A stretch of 64,000 nt of DNA from the NCBI RefSeq assembly GCF_033001325.1, contig NZ_CP133111.1:5875001-5939000 (forward strand), written 5' to 3'. Origin of the DNA: Rhodopseudomonas sp. BAL398. GTDB taxonomy: Bacteria; Pseudomonadota; Alphaproteobacteria; Rhizobiales; Xanthobacteraceae. A model generated the notes under the pieces. The model made no database searches and was not told the origin of the DNA. It was given only the letters and a program-made list of their open reading frames with translations. A program made the translations under genes and the position numbers. Of this stretch, positions 52,891 to 62,298 are shown piece after piece; within the stretch, counting starts at the first letter, position 1, and the number at the start of each line of letters is the position of its first letter.

Positions 52891-54159
52891 GTGACTAAAG
52901 CTCTTGATGGAATTCGAGTGATCGATTTCACCCACGTGCAAGCCGGGCCGGCCTGTACGCAAATGATGGCATGGTTCGGTGCCGACGTGATCAAGGTGGA
53001 GCGCCCGGGTTCAGGCGACATCACCCGCAACCAGTTGCGCGATATCCCGGACGCCGACGCGCTGTATTTCACCCAGCTCAACTGCAACAAGCGTTCGCTG
53101 ACGCTGGACACCAAGAACAAGACCGGCAAGGAAATCCTTGAGAAGCTGATCAAGGTCTCCGACGTGATGGTGGAGAATTTCGGCCCCGGCGCGCTTGATC
53201 GGATGGGCTTCACCTGGGAACGTATCCAGGAGCTCAACCCCAAGCTGATCCTGGCCTCGGTCAAGGGATTCTCCGAGGGTAACCGGTTCGAAGACCTCAA
53301 GGTCTACGAGAACGTCGCGCAGTGCGCCGGTGGTGCCGCGTCGACCTCCGGCTTCTGGGATGGTCCCCCGACCGTGAGCGGTGCCGCGCTGGGTGACAGC
53401 AACACCGGCATGCATCTGCTGATCGGCATCCTTGCCGCGTTGCGCATGCGTGATAAGACCGGCCACGGTCAGAAGGTTGCCTGCGCGATGCAGGATGCCG
53501 TGCTGAACCTGTGCCGCGTCAAGCTGCGCGACCAGCAGCGCCTCGATCGCACCCATGTGCTCGAGGAATATCCGCAGTTTCCGATTCGGGAAGACGGCAA
53601 GTACGGCAAGTTCACCGATGCGGTTCCGCGCGGCGGCAATGCCGGTGGTGGCGGTCAGCCGGGTTGGGTGGTGAAGTGCAAGGGCTGGGAAACCGACCCG
53701 AACGCCTACATCTACTTCACGATCCAGGGCCAGAACTGGGCCGCGACCGCCAAGGCGATCGGCAAGCCCGAGTGGGTCGAAGATCCGGCCTACAAGACCG
53801 CGCTCGCTCGTCAGGACAAGATCTTCGACATCTTCGCCTACATTGAGAGCTGGCTGGCCGACAAGACCAAGTGGGAAGCAGTGGATATCCTGCGCAAGTA
53901 CGACATTCCCTGCGCGCCCGTGATGTCGATGAAGGACATCGAGGAAGATCCGTCTCTGCGCGAGAGCGGTTCTATCGTCGAGGTTGATCATCCGGTTCGC
54001 GGCAAGTTCCTGACCGTCGGCTGCCCGATCAAATTCTCCGAACTGAAAATTGAAGTGAAGACGTCACCTCTGCTTGGCCAGCACTCCGACGATGTGTTGG
54101 ACATGCTCGGCTACAACAAGGGCGAGATCGCCCGCATGCACGAGGAAAAGGTGGTCTGA
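52891..54159 (+). CDS. frc: Formyl-CoA:oxalate CoA-transferase (first copy)
   Basis: A 422-residue family III CoA-transferase that moves CoA from formyl-CoA to oxalate, giving oxalyl-CoA and formate. The Frc-specific residues are in register with the Oxalobacter enzyme: Gln17 in FTHVQAGP, catalytic Asp169 in ALGDSNTG, and the mobile glycine loop [14 protein letters not shown] 52891 starts it with AAGGA upstream. It is followed by an array of three hairpins and then oxlT. A second, shorter-by-one-residue paralogue lies at 58977. Confidence 0.95.
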   Translation: MTKALDGIRVIDFTHVQAGPACTQMMAWFGADVIKVERPGSGDITRNQLRDIPDADALYFTQLNCNKRSLTLDTKNKTGKEILEKLIKVSDVMVENFGPGALDRMGFTWERIQELNPKLILASVKGFSEGNRFEDLKVYENVAQCAGGAASTSGFWDGPPTVSGAALGDSNTGMHLLIGILAALRMRDKTGHGQKVACAMQDAVLNLCRVKLRDQQRLDRTHVLEEYPQFPIREDGKYGKFTDAVPRGGNAGGGGQPGWVVKCKGWETDPNAYIYFTIQGQNWAATAKAIGKPEWVEDPAYKTALARQDKIFDIFAYIESWLADKTKWEAVDILRKYDIPCAPVMSMKDIEEDPSLRESGSIVEVDHPVRGKFLTVGCPIKFSELKIEVKTSPLLGQHSDDVLDMLGYNKGEIARMHEEKVV

Positions 54160-54490
54160 CACTGCGGTCTATCGGGTGCGGGGGAGGACCTCCGCACCAG
54201 CTAGGCGCAGCCGATACCACGAAACAAATCTACCGGATGCGGGCTTGATTCCCGCACCCGGTAGGAGAGTAGACAACGAGAAGCTAAGTCCACCGATTGC
54301 GGGGCTTGACCCCCCGCACTGGCAGGCGAAGCGCATCACGAGACTAAAAAAACACCTCTTGGGGAGGTGTCCTTTCTAACCCCAGTTCACCAAGATCAAT
54401 CAGAACCAGCGGACTACACCGTCGGCAATGACGCCTCGCGATGTCACGAGTTCGCCGTCCCGGCAGACCGCTTTCAAGAGGGCTACCCAC
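54160..54490. repeat. Three related hairpins between frc and oxlT
   Basis: Stem-loops at 54175-54198, 54230-54264 and 54290-54322 share a TGCGGG...CCCGCA core with a CTTGA-containing loop in the second and third. Their starts are 55-60 bases apart. A terminator-like hairpin follows at 54342-54375. No gene is visible in the 331-base gap. Confidence 0.7.
54342..54375. terminator. Bidirectional terminator-like hairpin before oxlT
   Basis: A run of A, then ACACCTC, loop TTGGG, GAGGTGT and CCTTTC. On the minus strand the stem is followed by seven T, so it is strong there and moderate on the plus strand. Confidence 0.65.
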
Positions 54491-55792
54491 ATGAAGAATA
54501 TAGCGCCAGACGACTCGGCACAACCAAATAATGTGAGATGGCTATATCTGAGCCTATCGATCATCTGCATGATCATGATCGCTAATCTGCAATATGGATG
54601 GTCGGTCTTCGTCGCGCCAATGCAGCACGCTCATAACTGGGCGGTTACCAGCATCCAGGTCGCTTTCACCATCTTCGTCGCATTGGAAACCTGGGCAACG
54701 CCGGTCAATGCATTGATCTGCGATCGGATCGGGCCACGCTTCGGGCCCCGCCTCGTGATGGGAGCCGGTGGCATTCTGGTCGCGGCCGGTTGGGTGCTGG
54801 ACGCCTATACCTCGTCGCTCACGGCCCTGTATATCGGTGGTGCGTTGACCGGTTTCGGCGCCGGCGCGATCTACTGCGTCTCGGTCGGAACCGCGGTTAA
54901 ATGGTTCCCCGATCGCCGCGGTCTGGCGACGGGTCTGGTTGCCGCCGGCTTCGGTGCCGGTGCCGCGCTGACCATCATTCCGATCAAGATGCACATTGCG
55001 GCCTACGGTTACGAATCGGCATTCCTGCTGTTCGGGTTGATTCAGGGCGGTGTTGTCCTGGTTGCCTCGCAGTTCATCCGCCATCCTAATCCCGGCGAAG
55101 TGAAAGCAGTGGCCGGCGGCGCATCGAAGCAGTCTCTCCGCAGCTACACTTCCAAGGAAGTGCTTGGCAGCTGGGTGTTCTGGGTTCTGTATGTCTGTGA
55201 CGTGTTGATGTGTGCCGGCGGCCTGGTGGTCACCGCGAATCTGGTGTCGATCGCAAACTCGCACAACATCTCCACCGTGATGATCTTGGGTGTCGCCACG
55301 CTTTCCCTGGCGCTGGTGTTTGCCAACGTCATGAACGGTGTCGCAAGGCCGCTGTTCGGCTGGATCGCCGATCAAATCGGCCTGCCCAAGACCATGATGA
55401 TCGGCTTCAGCCTTGGTGCCGTGGCGTATTTCTGCCTCTTCATGTTCGGTGGGATCCCGGCGGCATTCGTTCTCTGCACCGGTCTGGTGTTCTTCTGCTG
55501 GGGCAATATTTTCAGCCTGTTCCCGGCGATGTGCACGAACCTGTTCGGAACGAAGTACGCCACCACCAACGCGTCGCTGCTCTATACGGCGAAGGGAACC
55601 GCTGCGCTTCTGGTGCCGCTTGCTTCCATCGTCACCCGGATCACCGGAAGTTGGGACAGCGTGTTGTTGGTGGCAACCGTCATCAACGTGATCGCGGTGT
55701 TCGTCGTGGGACTGATCCTCACCCCGGCGGCGAAGAAGTTCCAGTCGGACGAAGTCGCAGCCGATGCGGCTCTCGTCGCCAAGGTAGCCTGA
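54491..55792 (+). CDS. oxlT: Oxalate/formate antiporter OxlT-type MFS transporter
   Basis: A 433-residue membrane protein with about twelve segments, starting NNVRWLYLSLSIICMIMIANLQYGW, typical of OxlT. Internal MFS loops include DRRGLATGLVAAGFGAGAAL and WIADQIGLPKTMMIG. It exchanges external oxalate for internal formate. GAGGG precedes ATG 54491; an upstream in-frame ATG is less likely. It sits between frc and oxc, so its substrate is supported by context. A clear Lys in the substrate channel was not identified with certainty. Confidence 0.87.
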   Translation: MKNIAPDDSAQPNNVRWLYLSLSIICMIMIANLQYGWSVFVAPMQHAHNWAVTSIQVAFTIFVALETWATPVNALICDRIGPRFGPRLVMGAGGILVAAGWVLDAYTSSLTALYIGGALTGFGAGAIYCVSVGTAVKWFPDRRGLATGLVAAGFGAGAALTIIPIKMHIAAYGYESAFLLFGLIQGGVVLVASQFIRHPNPGEVKAVAGGASKQSLRSYTSKEVLGSWVFWVLYVCDVLMCAGGLVVTANLVSIANSHNISTVMILGVATLSLALVFANVMNGVARPLFGWIADQIGLPKTMMIGFSLGAVAYFCLFMFGGIPAAFVLCTGLVFFCWGNIFSLFPAMCTNLFGTKYATTNASLLYTAKGTAALLVPLASIVTRITGSWDSVLLVATVINVIAVFVVGLILTPAAKKFQSDEVAADAALVAKVA

Positions 55793-55931
55793 CAGGAAAG
55801 CCGCTCCTACCGCCGGGCGGTGCAGCTATCCACTAATCGGAAAGTTGCATCGCCTGGCGCCGACTCCACCCCTCCAAGACTCCCGTAATGGGCAACAACG
55901 CCCCTCCGGAAAGAACCAAGGAACTTACACT

Positions 55932-57656
55932 ATGGATAAGCAAGTCGAACTATCCTCGGAGACGCAAGAACTCACAGACGGCTTCCACCTGGTCATCGCT
56001 GCGCTGAAACTGAACGGTCTCAATACGATCTATAACGTTCCGGGCATCCCGATGACCGATCTGCTCAGATTGGCCCAGGCCGAGGGAATGCGGGTGATCT
56101 CGTTCCGCCACGAGTCGAATGCTGGCAACGCCGCCGCGATCGCCGGTTTCATGACCAAGGCGCCTGGCGTGTGCATGACCGTCTCGGCACCGGGCTTCCT
56201 GAACGGTCTGGTCGCGCTCGCGAATGCCACCGTCAACTGCTTCCCGATGATCCTGATCAGCGGATCCTCGGAGCGCGAGGTCGTCGACCTTCAGCAGGGT
56301 GACTATGAGGAGATGGATCAGCTCGCCATCGCCAAACCGCTGTGCAAGGCCGCCTACCGCGTGCTGCACGCCGCCGATATCGGCATCGGCATCGCCCGCG
56401 CGATCCGCGCCGCCGTGTCCGGCCGTCCGGGCGGCGTTTATCTCGACTTTCCGGCGAAGCTGTTCGGCCAGGTGATGGACGCAGCTGCCGGGCAAGCCTC
56501 GCTGGTCAAGGTGATCGACCCGGCTCCCGAGCAGATCCCCGCGCCATCCGCGGTGCAGCGCGCCCTGGATGTGTTGCGCGGCGCCAAGCGCCCGCTGATC
56601 ATTCTCGGCAAGGGCGCTGCTTATGCCCAGGCCGACGACGACATCCGTGCGCTGGTCGAAACCAGCGGCATCCCCTACATTCCGATGAGCATGGCCAAGG
56701 GGCTGCTGCCCGACACCCATCCGCAGTGCGCCGCCGCTGCGCGTTCGACGGTGCTGCAAGAGAGCGATGTGGTGGTGCTGATAGGCGCCCGCCTCAACTG
56801 GCTGCTGTCGCACGGCAAGGGCAAGAGCTGGGGTACAGCGCCGAAGAAGTTCATTCAGATCGACATCGAGCCGAAGGAAATGGACTCCAACGTCGAAATC
56901 GTCGCCCCCGTGGTCGGCGACATCGGATCCTGCGTTGCCGCCTTGCTGAAGGGCATGACCAAGGATTGGGCGCAGCCGCCGGCAGAGTGGACCGCCTCGA
57001 TCAACGCCAAGAAGCAGACCAACATCGCCAAGATGGCTGCTCGTCTCGGCAAGAACTCGATCCCGATGGACTTCCACTCGGCGTTGAGCGTGCTGCGCGA
57101 CGTTATCCGCGAACGCCCGGATGCGATCCTGGTGAATGAGGGCGCCAATACGCTCGATCAGGCGCGCGGCGTCGTGGACATGTATCAGCCGCGCAAGCGT
57201 CTGGATGTCGGCACCTGGGGTGTGATGGGCGTCGGCATGGGCTACGCCATTGCCGCCGCGGTCGAATCCGGCAAGCGGGTGCTGTGCATCGAGGGCGACA
57301 GCGCGTTCGGTTTCTCCAATGCGGAAATCGAGACCATCTGCCGTTACAACCTGCCGATCTGCGTCGTCGTGTTCAACAACGACGGCATCTATCGCGGCGA
57401 CCATGTCAACGCGGGCGGCTTCAGCGATCCGGCGATCACCTCGTTCGTCAAGGGTGCGCGCTACGACAAGACCATCGAGGCGTTTGGTGGTGTTGGCGTC
57501 AACGTCACCACTCCCGATGAGTTGAAGCGTGCGGTCGACGAAGCGATGTCATCCGGCAAGCCGACGCTGATCAACGCCGTTATCGACCCGGCAGCGGGCA
57601 GCGAAAGCGGCAACATCGGCAAGCTGAATCCCACGAGTGCTTTGAAGAAGAAGTAA
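55932..57656 (+). CDS. oxc: Oxalyl-CoA decarboxylase
   Basis: A 574-residue thiamine-diphosphate enzyme converting oxalyl-CoA to formyl-CoA and CO2, the energy-linked step of oxalate use. The catalytic Glu61 lies in SFRHESNAGNAAAIAG. The TPP/Mg motif runs GDSAFGFSNAEIETICR and then FNNDGIYRGDHV. Length is that of known Oxc. AAGGAA precedes ATG 55932. It follows oxlT by about 140 bases and precedes the FNT channel, so it is central to the cluster. Confidence 0.96.
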   Translation: MDKQVELSSETQELTDGFHLVIAALKLNGLNTIYNVPGIPMTDLLRLAQAEGMRVISFRHESNAGNAAAIAGFMTKAPGVCMTVSAPGFLNGLVALANATVNCFPMILISGSSEREVVDLQQGDYEEMDQLAIAKPLCKAAYRVLHAADIGIGIARAIRAAVSGRPGGVYLDFPAKLFGQVMDAAAGQASLVKVIDPAPEQIPAPSAVQRALDVLRGAKRPLIILGKGAAYAQADDDIRALVETSGIPYIPMSMAKGLLPDTHPQCAAAARSTVLQESDVVVLIGARLNWLLSHGKGKSWGTAPKKFIQIDIEPKEMDSNVEIVAPVVGDIGSCVAALLKGMTKDWAQPPAEWTASINAKKQTNIAKMAARLGKNSIPMDFHSALSVLRDVIRERPDAILVNEGANTLDQARGVVDMYQPRKRLDVGTWGVMGVGMGYAIAAAVESGKRVLCIEGDSAFGFSNAEIETICRYNLPICVVVFNNDGIYRGDHVNAGGFSDPAITSFVKGARYDKTIEAFGGVGVNVTTPDELKRAVDEAMSSGKPTLINAVIDPAAGSESGNIGKLNPTSALKKK

Positions 57657-57718
57657 CCGCGGGTTGCCGGGGCGAAGGGTCCTCTCATGAGGGGAGCCGC
57701 ACCCCGGCAGTTGCCGAG

Positions 57719-57746
57719 CGTCCTCCGCGTCACTGCGCGGAGGACG
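57719..57746. repeat. Strong hairpin between oxc and the FNT gene
   Basis: CGTCCTCCGCG, loop TCACTG, CGCGGAGGACG: a perfect 11-bp stem without a T-run. A second structure pairs TGCCGGGG (about 57665-57672) with CCCCGGCA (about 57702-57709). These could stabilise the oxc mRNA or form a processing site. Confidence 0.6.
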
Positions 57747-57882
57747 ACTTCGCAGCTCGCAATCAATCATCGTACGGGTGCCAAAATAGTTCGATCATCA
57801 TTCCAATCAACCTCCAATCATCCGGCGATCATTTGGAGGCTGTTCCCGCAATCCATCGAATTCTTCCCGAAAGGACACGCCA

Positions 57883-58698
57883 GTGTTTGACCGTTCCCTC
57901 GTCGAAAAAGCCGCTCACATGGGAGGGGTGAAGATCAGCCTGCTGCGTGACGCGTCGCTTCGCTATTTTGTACGTTGCGTGCTGGCCGGGATGTATCTGT
58001 CGATCGTCGTATTCGTTTACTGGTCTCTCATCAACGATCTGGGTGCAACGCCCTACGGCAAGCTGCTTGGCTCCTTGTTCTTCGGTGTTGGTCTCGCGAT
58101 GATCGTGCTGAGCCATACCGACCTGTTCACCAGCAATAATCTCTACCTTGCAATTTCCTCTTACGAGGGCACCACCACGTGGCGATCGACCGCGGTCCTA
58201 TGGGGTGTCTGCTACCTGGGAAATCTGGTCGGGGCGATCATCGTCGCTGGCCTGCTCTATGCCACCGGCATTCTCGACGCTCTGCCCGCCACTCACGCGC
58301 TGTATGTCGGCGCCCTCCATAAGACGCACGAAGCGGCGTCCGCTATTTTCTGGCGCGGCGTCCTGGCGAACTGGCTGGTGTGTCTGGCCGTGCGCCTGGC
58401 GTTCAGTTGTCGCGAGGAGATCGCAAAAATTGCCATCCTGATCCTGGTCGTGTTCATGTTCCTGTATCTCGGCGGCGAGCACTCGATCGCCAATATGGGG
58501 ACGTTTACGACGGCTCTGCTGGGCAAGAGCGATCTGACCCTTGGCGGCGCGCTCTATAATGAACTATTCGCCACGCTTGGAAACATCGTCGGTGGCGTGC
58601 TGTTCATCGCTATTCCGTTTGCTTTCATCAACCCGGCTGCGCCGGAGGAGATGCCCGAATCGGTGCCCGCCCAGCCGCTGAGCGACGTGCGGGCATGA
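57883..58698 (+). CDS. Formate/nitrite transporter (FNT family) membrane channel
   Basis: A 271-residue channel with about six hydrophobic segments. FNT features are SHTDLFTSNNLYLAI, the LGNLVGAIIVAGLLYATG segment, NWLVCLAVRLAF and the central His-bearing GGEHSIANMGTF. The Nterm MFDRSLVEKAAHMGGVKIS begins with GTG 57883; AAAGGA precedes it. In the oxalate context it should export or import formate. This would give a second route to OxlT antiport. FocA, NirC and HSC groups are not separable here. Confidence 0.86.
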   Translation: MFDRSLVEKAAHMGGVKISLLRDASLRYFVRCVLAGMYLSIVVFVYWSLINDLGATPYGKLLGSLFFGVGLAMIVLSHTDLFTSNNLYLAISSYEGTTTWRSTAVLWGVCYLGNLVGAIIVAGLLYATGILDALPATHALYVGALHKTHEAASAIFWRGVLANWLVCLAVRLAFSCREEIAKIAILILVVFMFLYLGGEHSIANMGTFTTALLGKSDLTLGGALYNELFATLGNIVGGVLFIAIPFAFINPAAPEEMPESVPAQPLSDVRA

Positions 58699-58793
58699 AT
58701 GAACCTTTGGCAGAAAAGCAGTCGGATGGTCGCCAGTGCACTATCCGGCTGCGCGACGCGGAAGGAAAGATGGATCAGTTCAACCGGCCCTGA
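58695..58793 (+). CDS. Possible 32-residue ORF overlapping the FNT stop
   Basis: ATG 58695 overlaps the FNT stop (ATGA). The frame gives 32 residues (ending EGKMDQFNRP) to a TGA at 58791. Beyond the TGA the frame continues open for a further 33 codons to 58895 with coding-like composition. It may be a real micro-gene, a decayed gene with a nonsense mutation, or chance. Confidence 0.3.
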   Translation: MNEPLAEKQSDGRQCTIRLRDAEGKMDQFNRP

Positions 58794-58976
58794 ATATTCG
58801 AACTGCCCGACGACGCGATTGCGTTTGAGCAAATCGAAATCTGCGGCCGACGCGGTCGTACAGTCCCGGTGAACCGACGCCATTCAAGGTGGTGATAGGC
58901 CTGATGGTGAATAACACGAACGGCAATATCGGAAACTTAAAACAGACGGTGCTTCTACGAAGGAAGGATGAGCACG

Positions 58977-60248
58977 ATGAGCAAACCACTCGATGGCGTC
59001 CGGATCCTAGACTTTACCCATGTCCAGTCCGGACCAACATGCACACAGCTACTCGCCTGGTTCGGCGCTGATGTGATCAAGGTGGAGCGGCCCGGCTCCG
59101 GTGACATTACTCGCAGCCAGCTGCAGGACATCAAGGGCATCGACAGCCTGTATTTCACCATGCTGAACGGCAACAAGCGTTCCATCACGATCGATGGTCG
59201 CGACGTGCACGGCAAGGCGGTGCTGGAAGGCCTGGTCAAGACCTGCGACGTGATGGTGGAGAATTTCGCCCCGGGCGCACTCGACCGTATGGGCTTCAGC
59301 TGGGAACGCGTCCAGCAATTGAACCCGCGGATGATCCTGGCGTCCGTCAAGGGCTTCGGCCCAGGGCCCTATGTGGACTGCAAAGTCTATGAGAACGTCG
59401 CCCAATGCGCCGGCGGCGCCGCTTCGACCACGGGCTTCGATGACGGACCGCCGATGGTGACGGGCGCGCAGATCGGCGATTCAGGCACCGGGTTGCATCT
59501 GGCTCTGGGCATCGTTTGCGCGCTATATCATCGCAATGCGACCGGTATCGGCCAGAAGGTGGACGTGGCGATGCAGGACGGGGTGCTGAACCTCTGTCGT
59601 GTTAAGCTGCGTGACCAGCAACGCCTCGCACGTGGTCCGCTGACCGAATACCCGCAATATCCCGATGGGGTCTTCGGCGACGCGGTGCCCCGCGCCGGCA
59701 ATGCCTCGGGCGGCGGCCAGCCCGGCGCGATCCTGAAGTGCAAGGGGTGGGAGAGTGATCCCAACGCGTATATCTACTTCATCGCCCAGGCGCCGGTGTG
59801 GGAGAAGATCTGCGACGTGATCGGGAAGCCGGAATGGAAGACCAATCCCGACTACGCCAAGCCCAGCGCCCGGCTGCCGCGGCTGAAGGGGATCTTTGAC
59901 GCGATCGAGACCTGGACCATGACCAAGACCAAGTTCGAGGCCATGGAGATCCTGGACAAATACGACATTCCCTGCGGGCCGATCCTGTCGATGAAGGAGC
60001 TGTCCGAGGATCCGTCGCTGCGGGCGACCGGCACGGTGGTCGAGGTTGATCATCCGACCCGCGGCAAGTATCTGACGGTGGGCAACCCGATCAAACTGTC
60101 GAACCATGTTTCCGAAGTGAGGCGTTCGCCGCTGCTCGGCGAACACACCGAGGAGATCCTGCGCGAGGTCCTGGGATTCGAGGGCGCGACGCTCGCCGAA
60201 TATTTGGCGTCGCCGGGGCTGGGCGGCGTTCAGCAGGCGGCGGAGTAA
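58977..60248 (+). CDS. frc: Formyl-CoA:oxalate CoA-transferase (second copy)
   Basis: A 423-residue paralogue of the first frc, with very similar N-terminus ([20 protein letters not shown]), candidate catalytic Asp168 in [10 protein letters not shown] (one residue earlier because of a single deletion) and the NASGGGQPG loop. ATG 58977 is chosen because GGAAGG lies at a normal distance; ATG 58968 is too close. It could transfer CoA from another donor (for example acetyl- or succinyl-CoA to oxalate), or be a regulated second Frc. It is the last gene of the oxalate module. Confidence 0.88.
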   Translation: MSKPLDGVRILDFTHVQSGPTCTQLLAWFGADVIKVERPGSGDITRSQLQDIKGIDSLYFTMLNGNKRSITIDGRDVHGKAVLEGLVKTCDVMVENFAPGALDRMGFSWERVQQLNPRMILASVKGFGPGPYVDCKVYENVAQCAGGAASTTGFDDGPPMVTGAQIGDSGTGLHLALGIVCALYHRNATGIGQKVDVAMQDGVLNLCRVKLRDQQRLARGPLTEYPQYPDGVFGDAVPRAGNASGGGQPGAILKCKGWESDPNAYIYFIAQAPVWEKICDVIGKPEWKTNPDYAKPSARLPRLKGIFDAIETWTMTKTKFEAMEILDKYDIPCGPILSMKELSEDPSLRATGTVVEVDHPTRGKYLTVGNPIKLSNHVSEVRRSPLLGEHTEEILREVLGFEGATLAEYLASPGLGGVQQAAE

Positions 60249-60430
60249 GCTTCGACCAGGCGCGGCCGTTATCGCAACAACGGCCGCGGCTGGATTCGGA
60301 TCGAGGACCTGATGATTGAGACGAGATGGAGCGTCGGAAGAGGCGTCGTTCCGGCAATAGCCGCGACCGTCGAATAATACGTAGGCGATCGGCGCACATC
60401 CGTGCGCCGCAAATCTGATGGAGTCCGACC

Positions 60431-60721
60431 ATGCCTGAGGTGACCGACAATGCGGCGCTGAGCCGCTACGAATTGGTGGAAGATGGCGGGACAGCCTTCG
60501 TTGCCTATGTGCGCCAGGGCGACCGCATGACGCTGACGCACACCGAGGTGCCAAAGGCGCTGGGCGGCCGCGGCATCGGTTCGACGCTGGCAATCGGCGT
60601 TCTTCAGAACATTCGCAGTCGCGGGCTGCGGATCGTGCCCGAATGCGAGTTCATCGCGGGATTCATCAAGCGGCATCCCGAATTTGCCGATCTGGTTGTT
60701 GCGCCCGACGACGTTGCATGA
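60431..60721 (+). CDS. Small GNAT-like N-acetyltransferase (YjdJ type)
   Basis: A 96-residue single-domain GNAT. The core reads FVAYVRQGDRMTLTHTEVP, and the acetyl-CoA loop is LGGRGIGSTLAIGVLQNIRSRGLRI followed by PECEFIAGFIKRHPEF. These short proteins belong to a COG2388-like family often annotated as stress or unknown acetyltransferases. It follows frc by 180 bases on the same strand. Substrate unknown. Confidence 0.82.
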   Translation: MPEVTDNAALSRYELVEDGGTAFVAYVRQGDRMTLTHTEVPKALGGRGIGSTLAIGVLQNIRSRGLRIVPECEFIAGFIKRHPEFADLVVAPDDVA

Positions 60722-60790
60722 ATGCAATGAACCACTCGACCTTGATCGACCGTCCCGAACGGTTTCTATTTTCCATGCCGAGACACAATC

Positions 60791-61219
60791 ATGAGTTTTG
60801 ATCCCGATCAGTTTGCCATCGCGTTGCTGACGTCAATGCCCGACGCCGTTGTCTATTCCGATGCCGAGGGGCTGATCCAGTTCTGGAACAAGGGCGCGGA
60901 GGTGATCTTTGGATACACCGCGGCGGAAGCTGTGGGGCAGTCGCTCGACATCATCACGCCCGAGAACCTGCGCAAACGCCATTGGGACGGCTACGAGAAG
61001 ACCATGAGCACCGGCGTGACACGTTACGGTGCGGGCGATCTTCTGGCGGTTCCGGCAATTCGCAAGGATGGATCGCGGCTTTCCACCGAGTTCACCATCG
61101 TACCATTCAAGGATGATTCCGGCCGGATGGTGGGGGTTGCCGCCATCATGCGCGACGTGACCAAGCGGTTTGATGAGATGCGGGCACTACGCAAGGCGGC
61201 CGCCGCCCGATCGACCTGA
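60791..61219 (+). CDS. Single PAS-domain protein
   Basis: A 142-residue protein consisting of one PAS domain (about 10-125). The fold elements are LLTSMPDAVVYSDAEGLIQFWNKGAEVIFGYTAAEAVG and KDGSRLSTEFTIVPFKDDSGRM. There is no attached kinase, GGDEF or HTH domain, so it must act through a partner. It could sense a small ligand, redox or oxygen. It lies near the oxalate module, 67 bases after the GNAT gene. No cofactor-binding residue is obvious. Confidence 0.82.
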   Translation: MSFDPDQFAIALLTSMPDAVVYSDAEGLIQFWNKGAEVIFGYTAAEAVGQSLDIITPENLRKRHWDGYEKTMSTGVTRYGAGDLLAVPAIRKDGSRLSTEFTIVPFKDDSGRMVGVAAIMRDVTKRFDEMRALRKAAAARST

Positions 61220-61365
61220 CCTTCAGCCAGCGATCGCGCGTCCAGTGCGCTGCCGGCGGATTTCCGGTTCAGCTCGGCGATCGCCGCGTGGCGCTTGAAT
61301 TCGGCGCGCGACAGCGACCGCTGCATTCAACCTTCGGTCGAGACCTGGGATCGACCGCTCCGCCC

Positions 61366-62298
61366 TCACTCGAAAATATACGACGTCCCGACGCTGTTCA
61401 AAATGAACTGGCCAGGCATCGCTTCGGACAGGCTGTTGATGGCGCGCCATCCGGTGCAGTGCATCGGCACGATGTAATCCGGCTCCAGCAGGCGCATCTC
61501 CTCGATGGTCTCCTGGATTCTCGGCTCGAAGGCGGGGCCGGTGAGGTGAAAGCCGCCGACGATGGCGTGAACTTTCTCGATGCCGGTGATCTTTTGCGCA
61601 TGGCGCACCGTGTTGATGATCCCCGCATGGGCGCAGCCGCTGATCACGACCAGACCCTTATCCTTGACGTCGAGGATGACAGCCTGATCGTCGTGGAATG
61701 GATCGCTGCGCCAGGTTCCGTCCACTTCGATCTGAGCGCCGGGAAATCCTGTTTCGAAAGCGTTGCTGCGTTCGATCTCACCCGACACGCCGACGAAATC
61801 TGAACACCAGCTCGACGGCGCTCGCAGGGCATGGATCTCGGCGCCGGCTTGCCGCAGGGCCTCGGAATCGACAACAGGCAGCGATGACCCTTGCTGGCCG
61901 GGAAATTTGCGTGGTTGAAACACGTCCGGATGGGCAATCACCGGACAGCCGCGCGGCGCATGACGGACCGCGTCCAGTAGGCCGCCGCAATGGTCGACGT
62001 GCCCGTGGCTCAGAATGATGGCCTCGGTCTGGCTCAGGTCCTGTCCATAGACTTTCAGGTTGCGCAGGAAGGTGGCTGGCGTCAGCGCGGTATCCAGCAG
62101 GGCGGAATGCTTTTCTGAGCCCGCATCGATGTTGATCATCAGCGAAAGCCCATGCTCTGCCACCGGGGTTAGCTGCCAGTCGACAGGGAGCGGCGGGCGA
62201 TGCATGGGCGCGCGACTCTCCTGCAGAAACATGTCCAGGTAATTATCGACCAGGACCGTCAGGGTCACGCGGTCGGCCTTTCGGATGGTCATTTCCAT
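61366..62298 (-). CDS. MBL-fold metallo-hydrolase
   Basis: A 310-residue metallo-beta-lactamase-fold hydrolase. The metal motif is SHGHVDHCGG (His98-x-His100-x-Asp102-His103). Further metal ligands are probably in SGCAHAGIIN and PMHCTGW. The layout recalls proteins annotated 7,8-dihydropterin-6-methyl-4-(beta-D-ribofuranosyl)-aminobenzene-5'-phosphate synthase. ATG 62298 is followed by another possible start two codons on. It faces away from thiC across a gap. Substrate unknown. Confidence 0.8.
   Translation of the reverse strand: MEMTIRKADRVTLTVLVDNYLDMFLQESRAPMHRPPLPVDWQLTPVAEHGLSLMINIDAGSEKHSALLDTALTPATFLRNLKVYGQDLSQTEAIILSHGHVDHCGGLLDAVRHAPRGCPVIAHPDVFQPRKFPGQQGSSLPVVDSEALRQAGAEIHALRAPSSWCSDFVGVSGEIERSNAFETGFPGAQIEVDGTWRSDPFHDDQAVILDVKDKGLVVISGCAHAGIINTVRHAQKITGIEKVHAIVGGFHLTGPAFEPRIQETIEEMRLLEPDYIVPMHCTGWRAINSLSEAMPGQFILNSVGTSYIFE

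Noticed and set aside
58791-58793. TGA as a selenocysteine codon in the small ORF after the FNT gene
   Set aside because: No selenocysteine insertion element or selenoprotein family is recognised, and the frame is very short.
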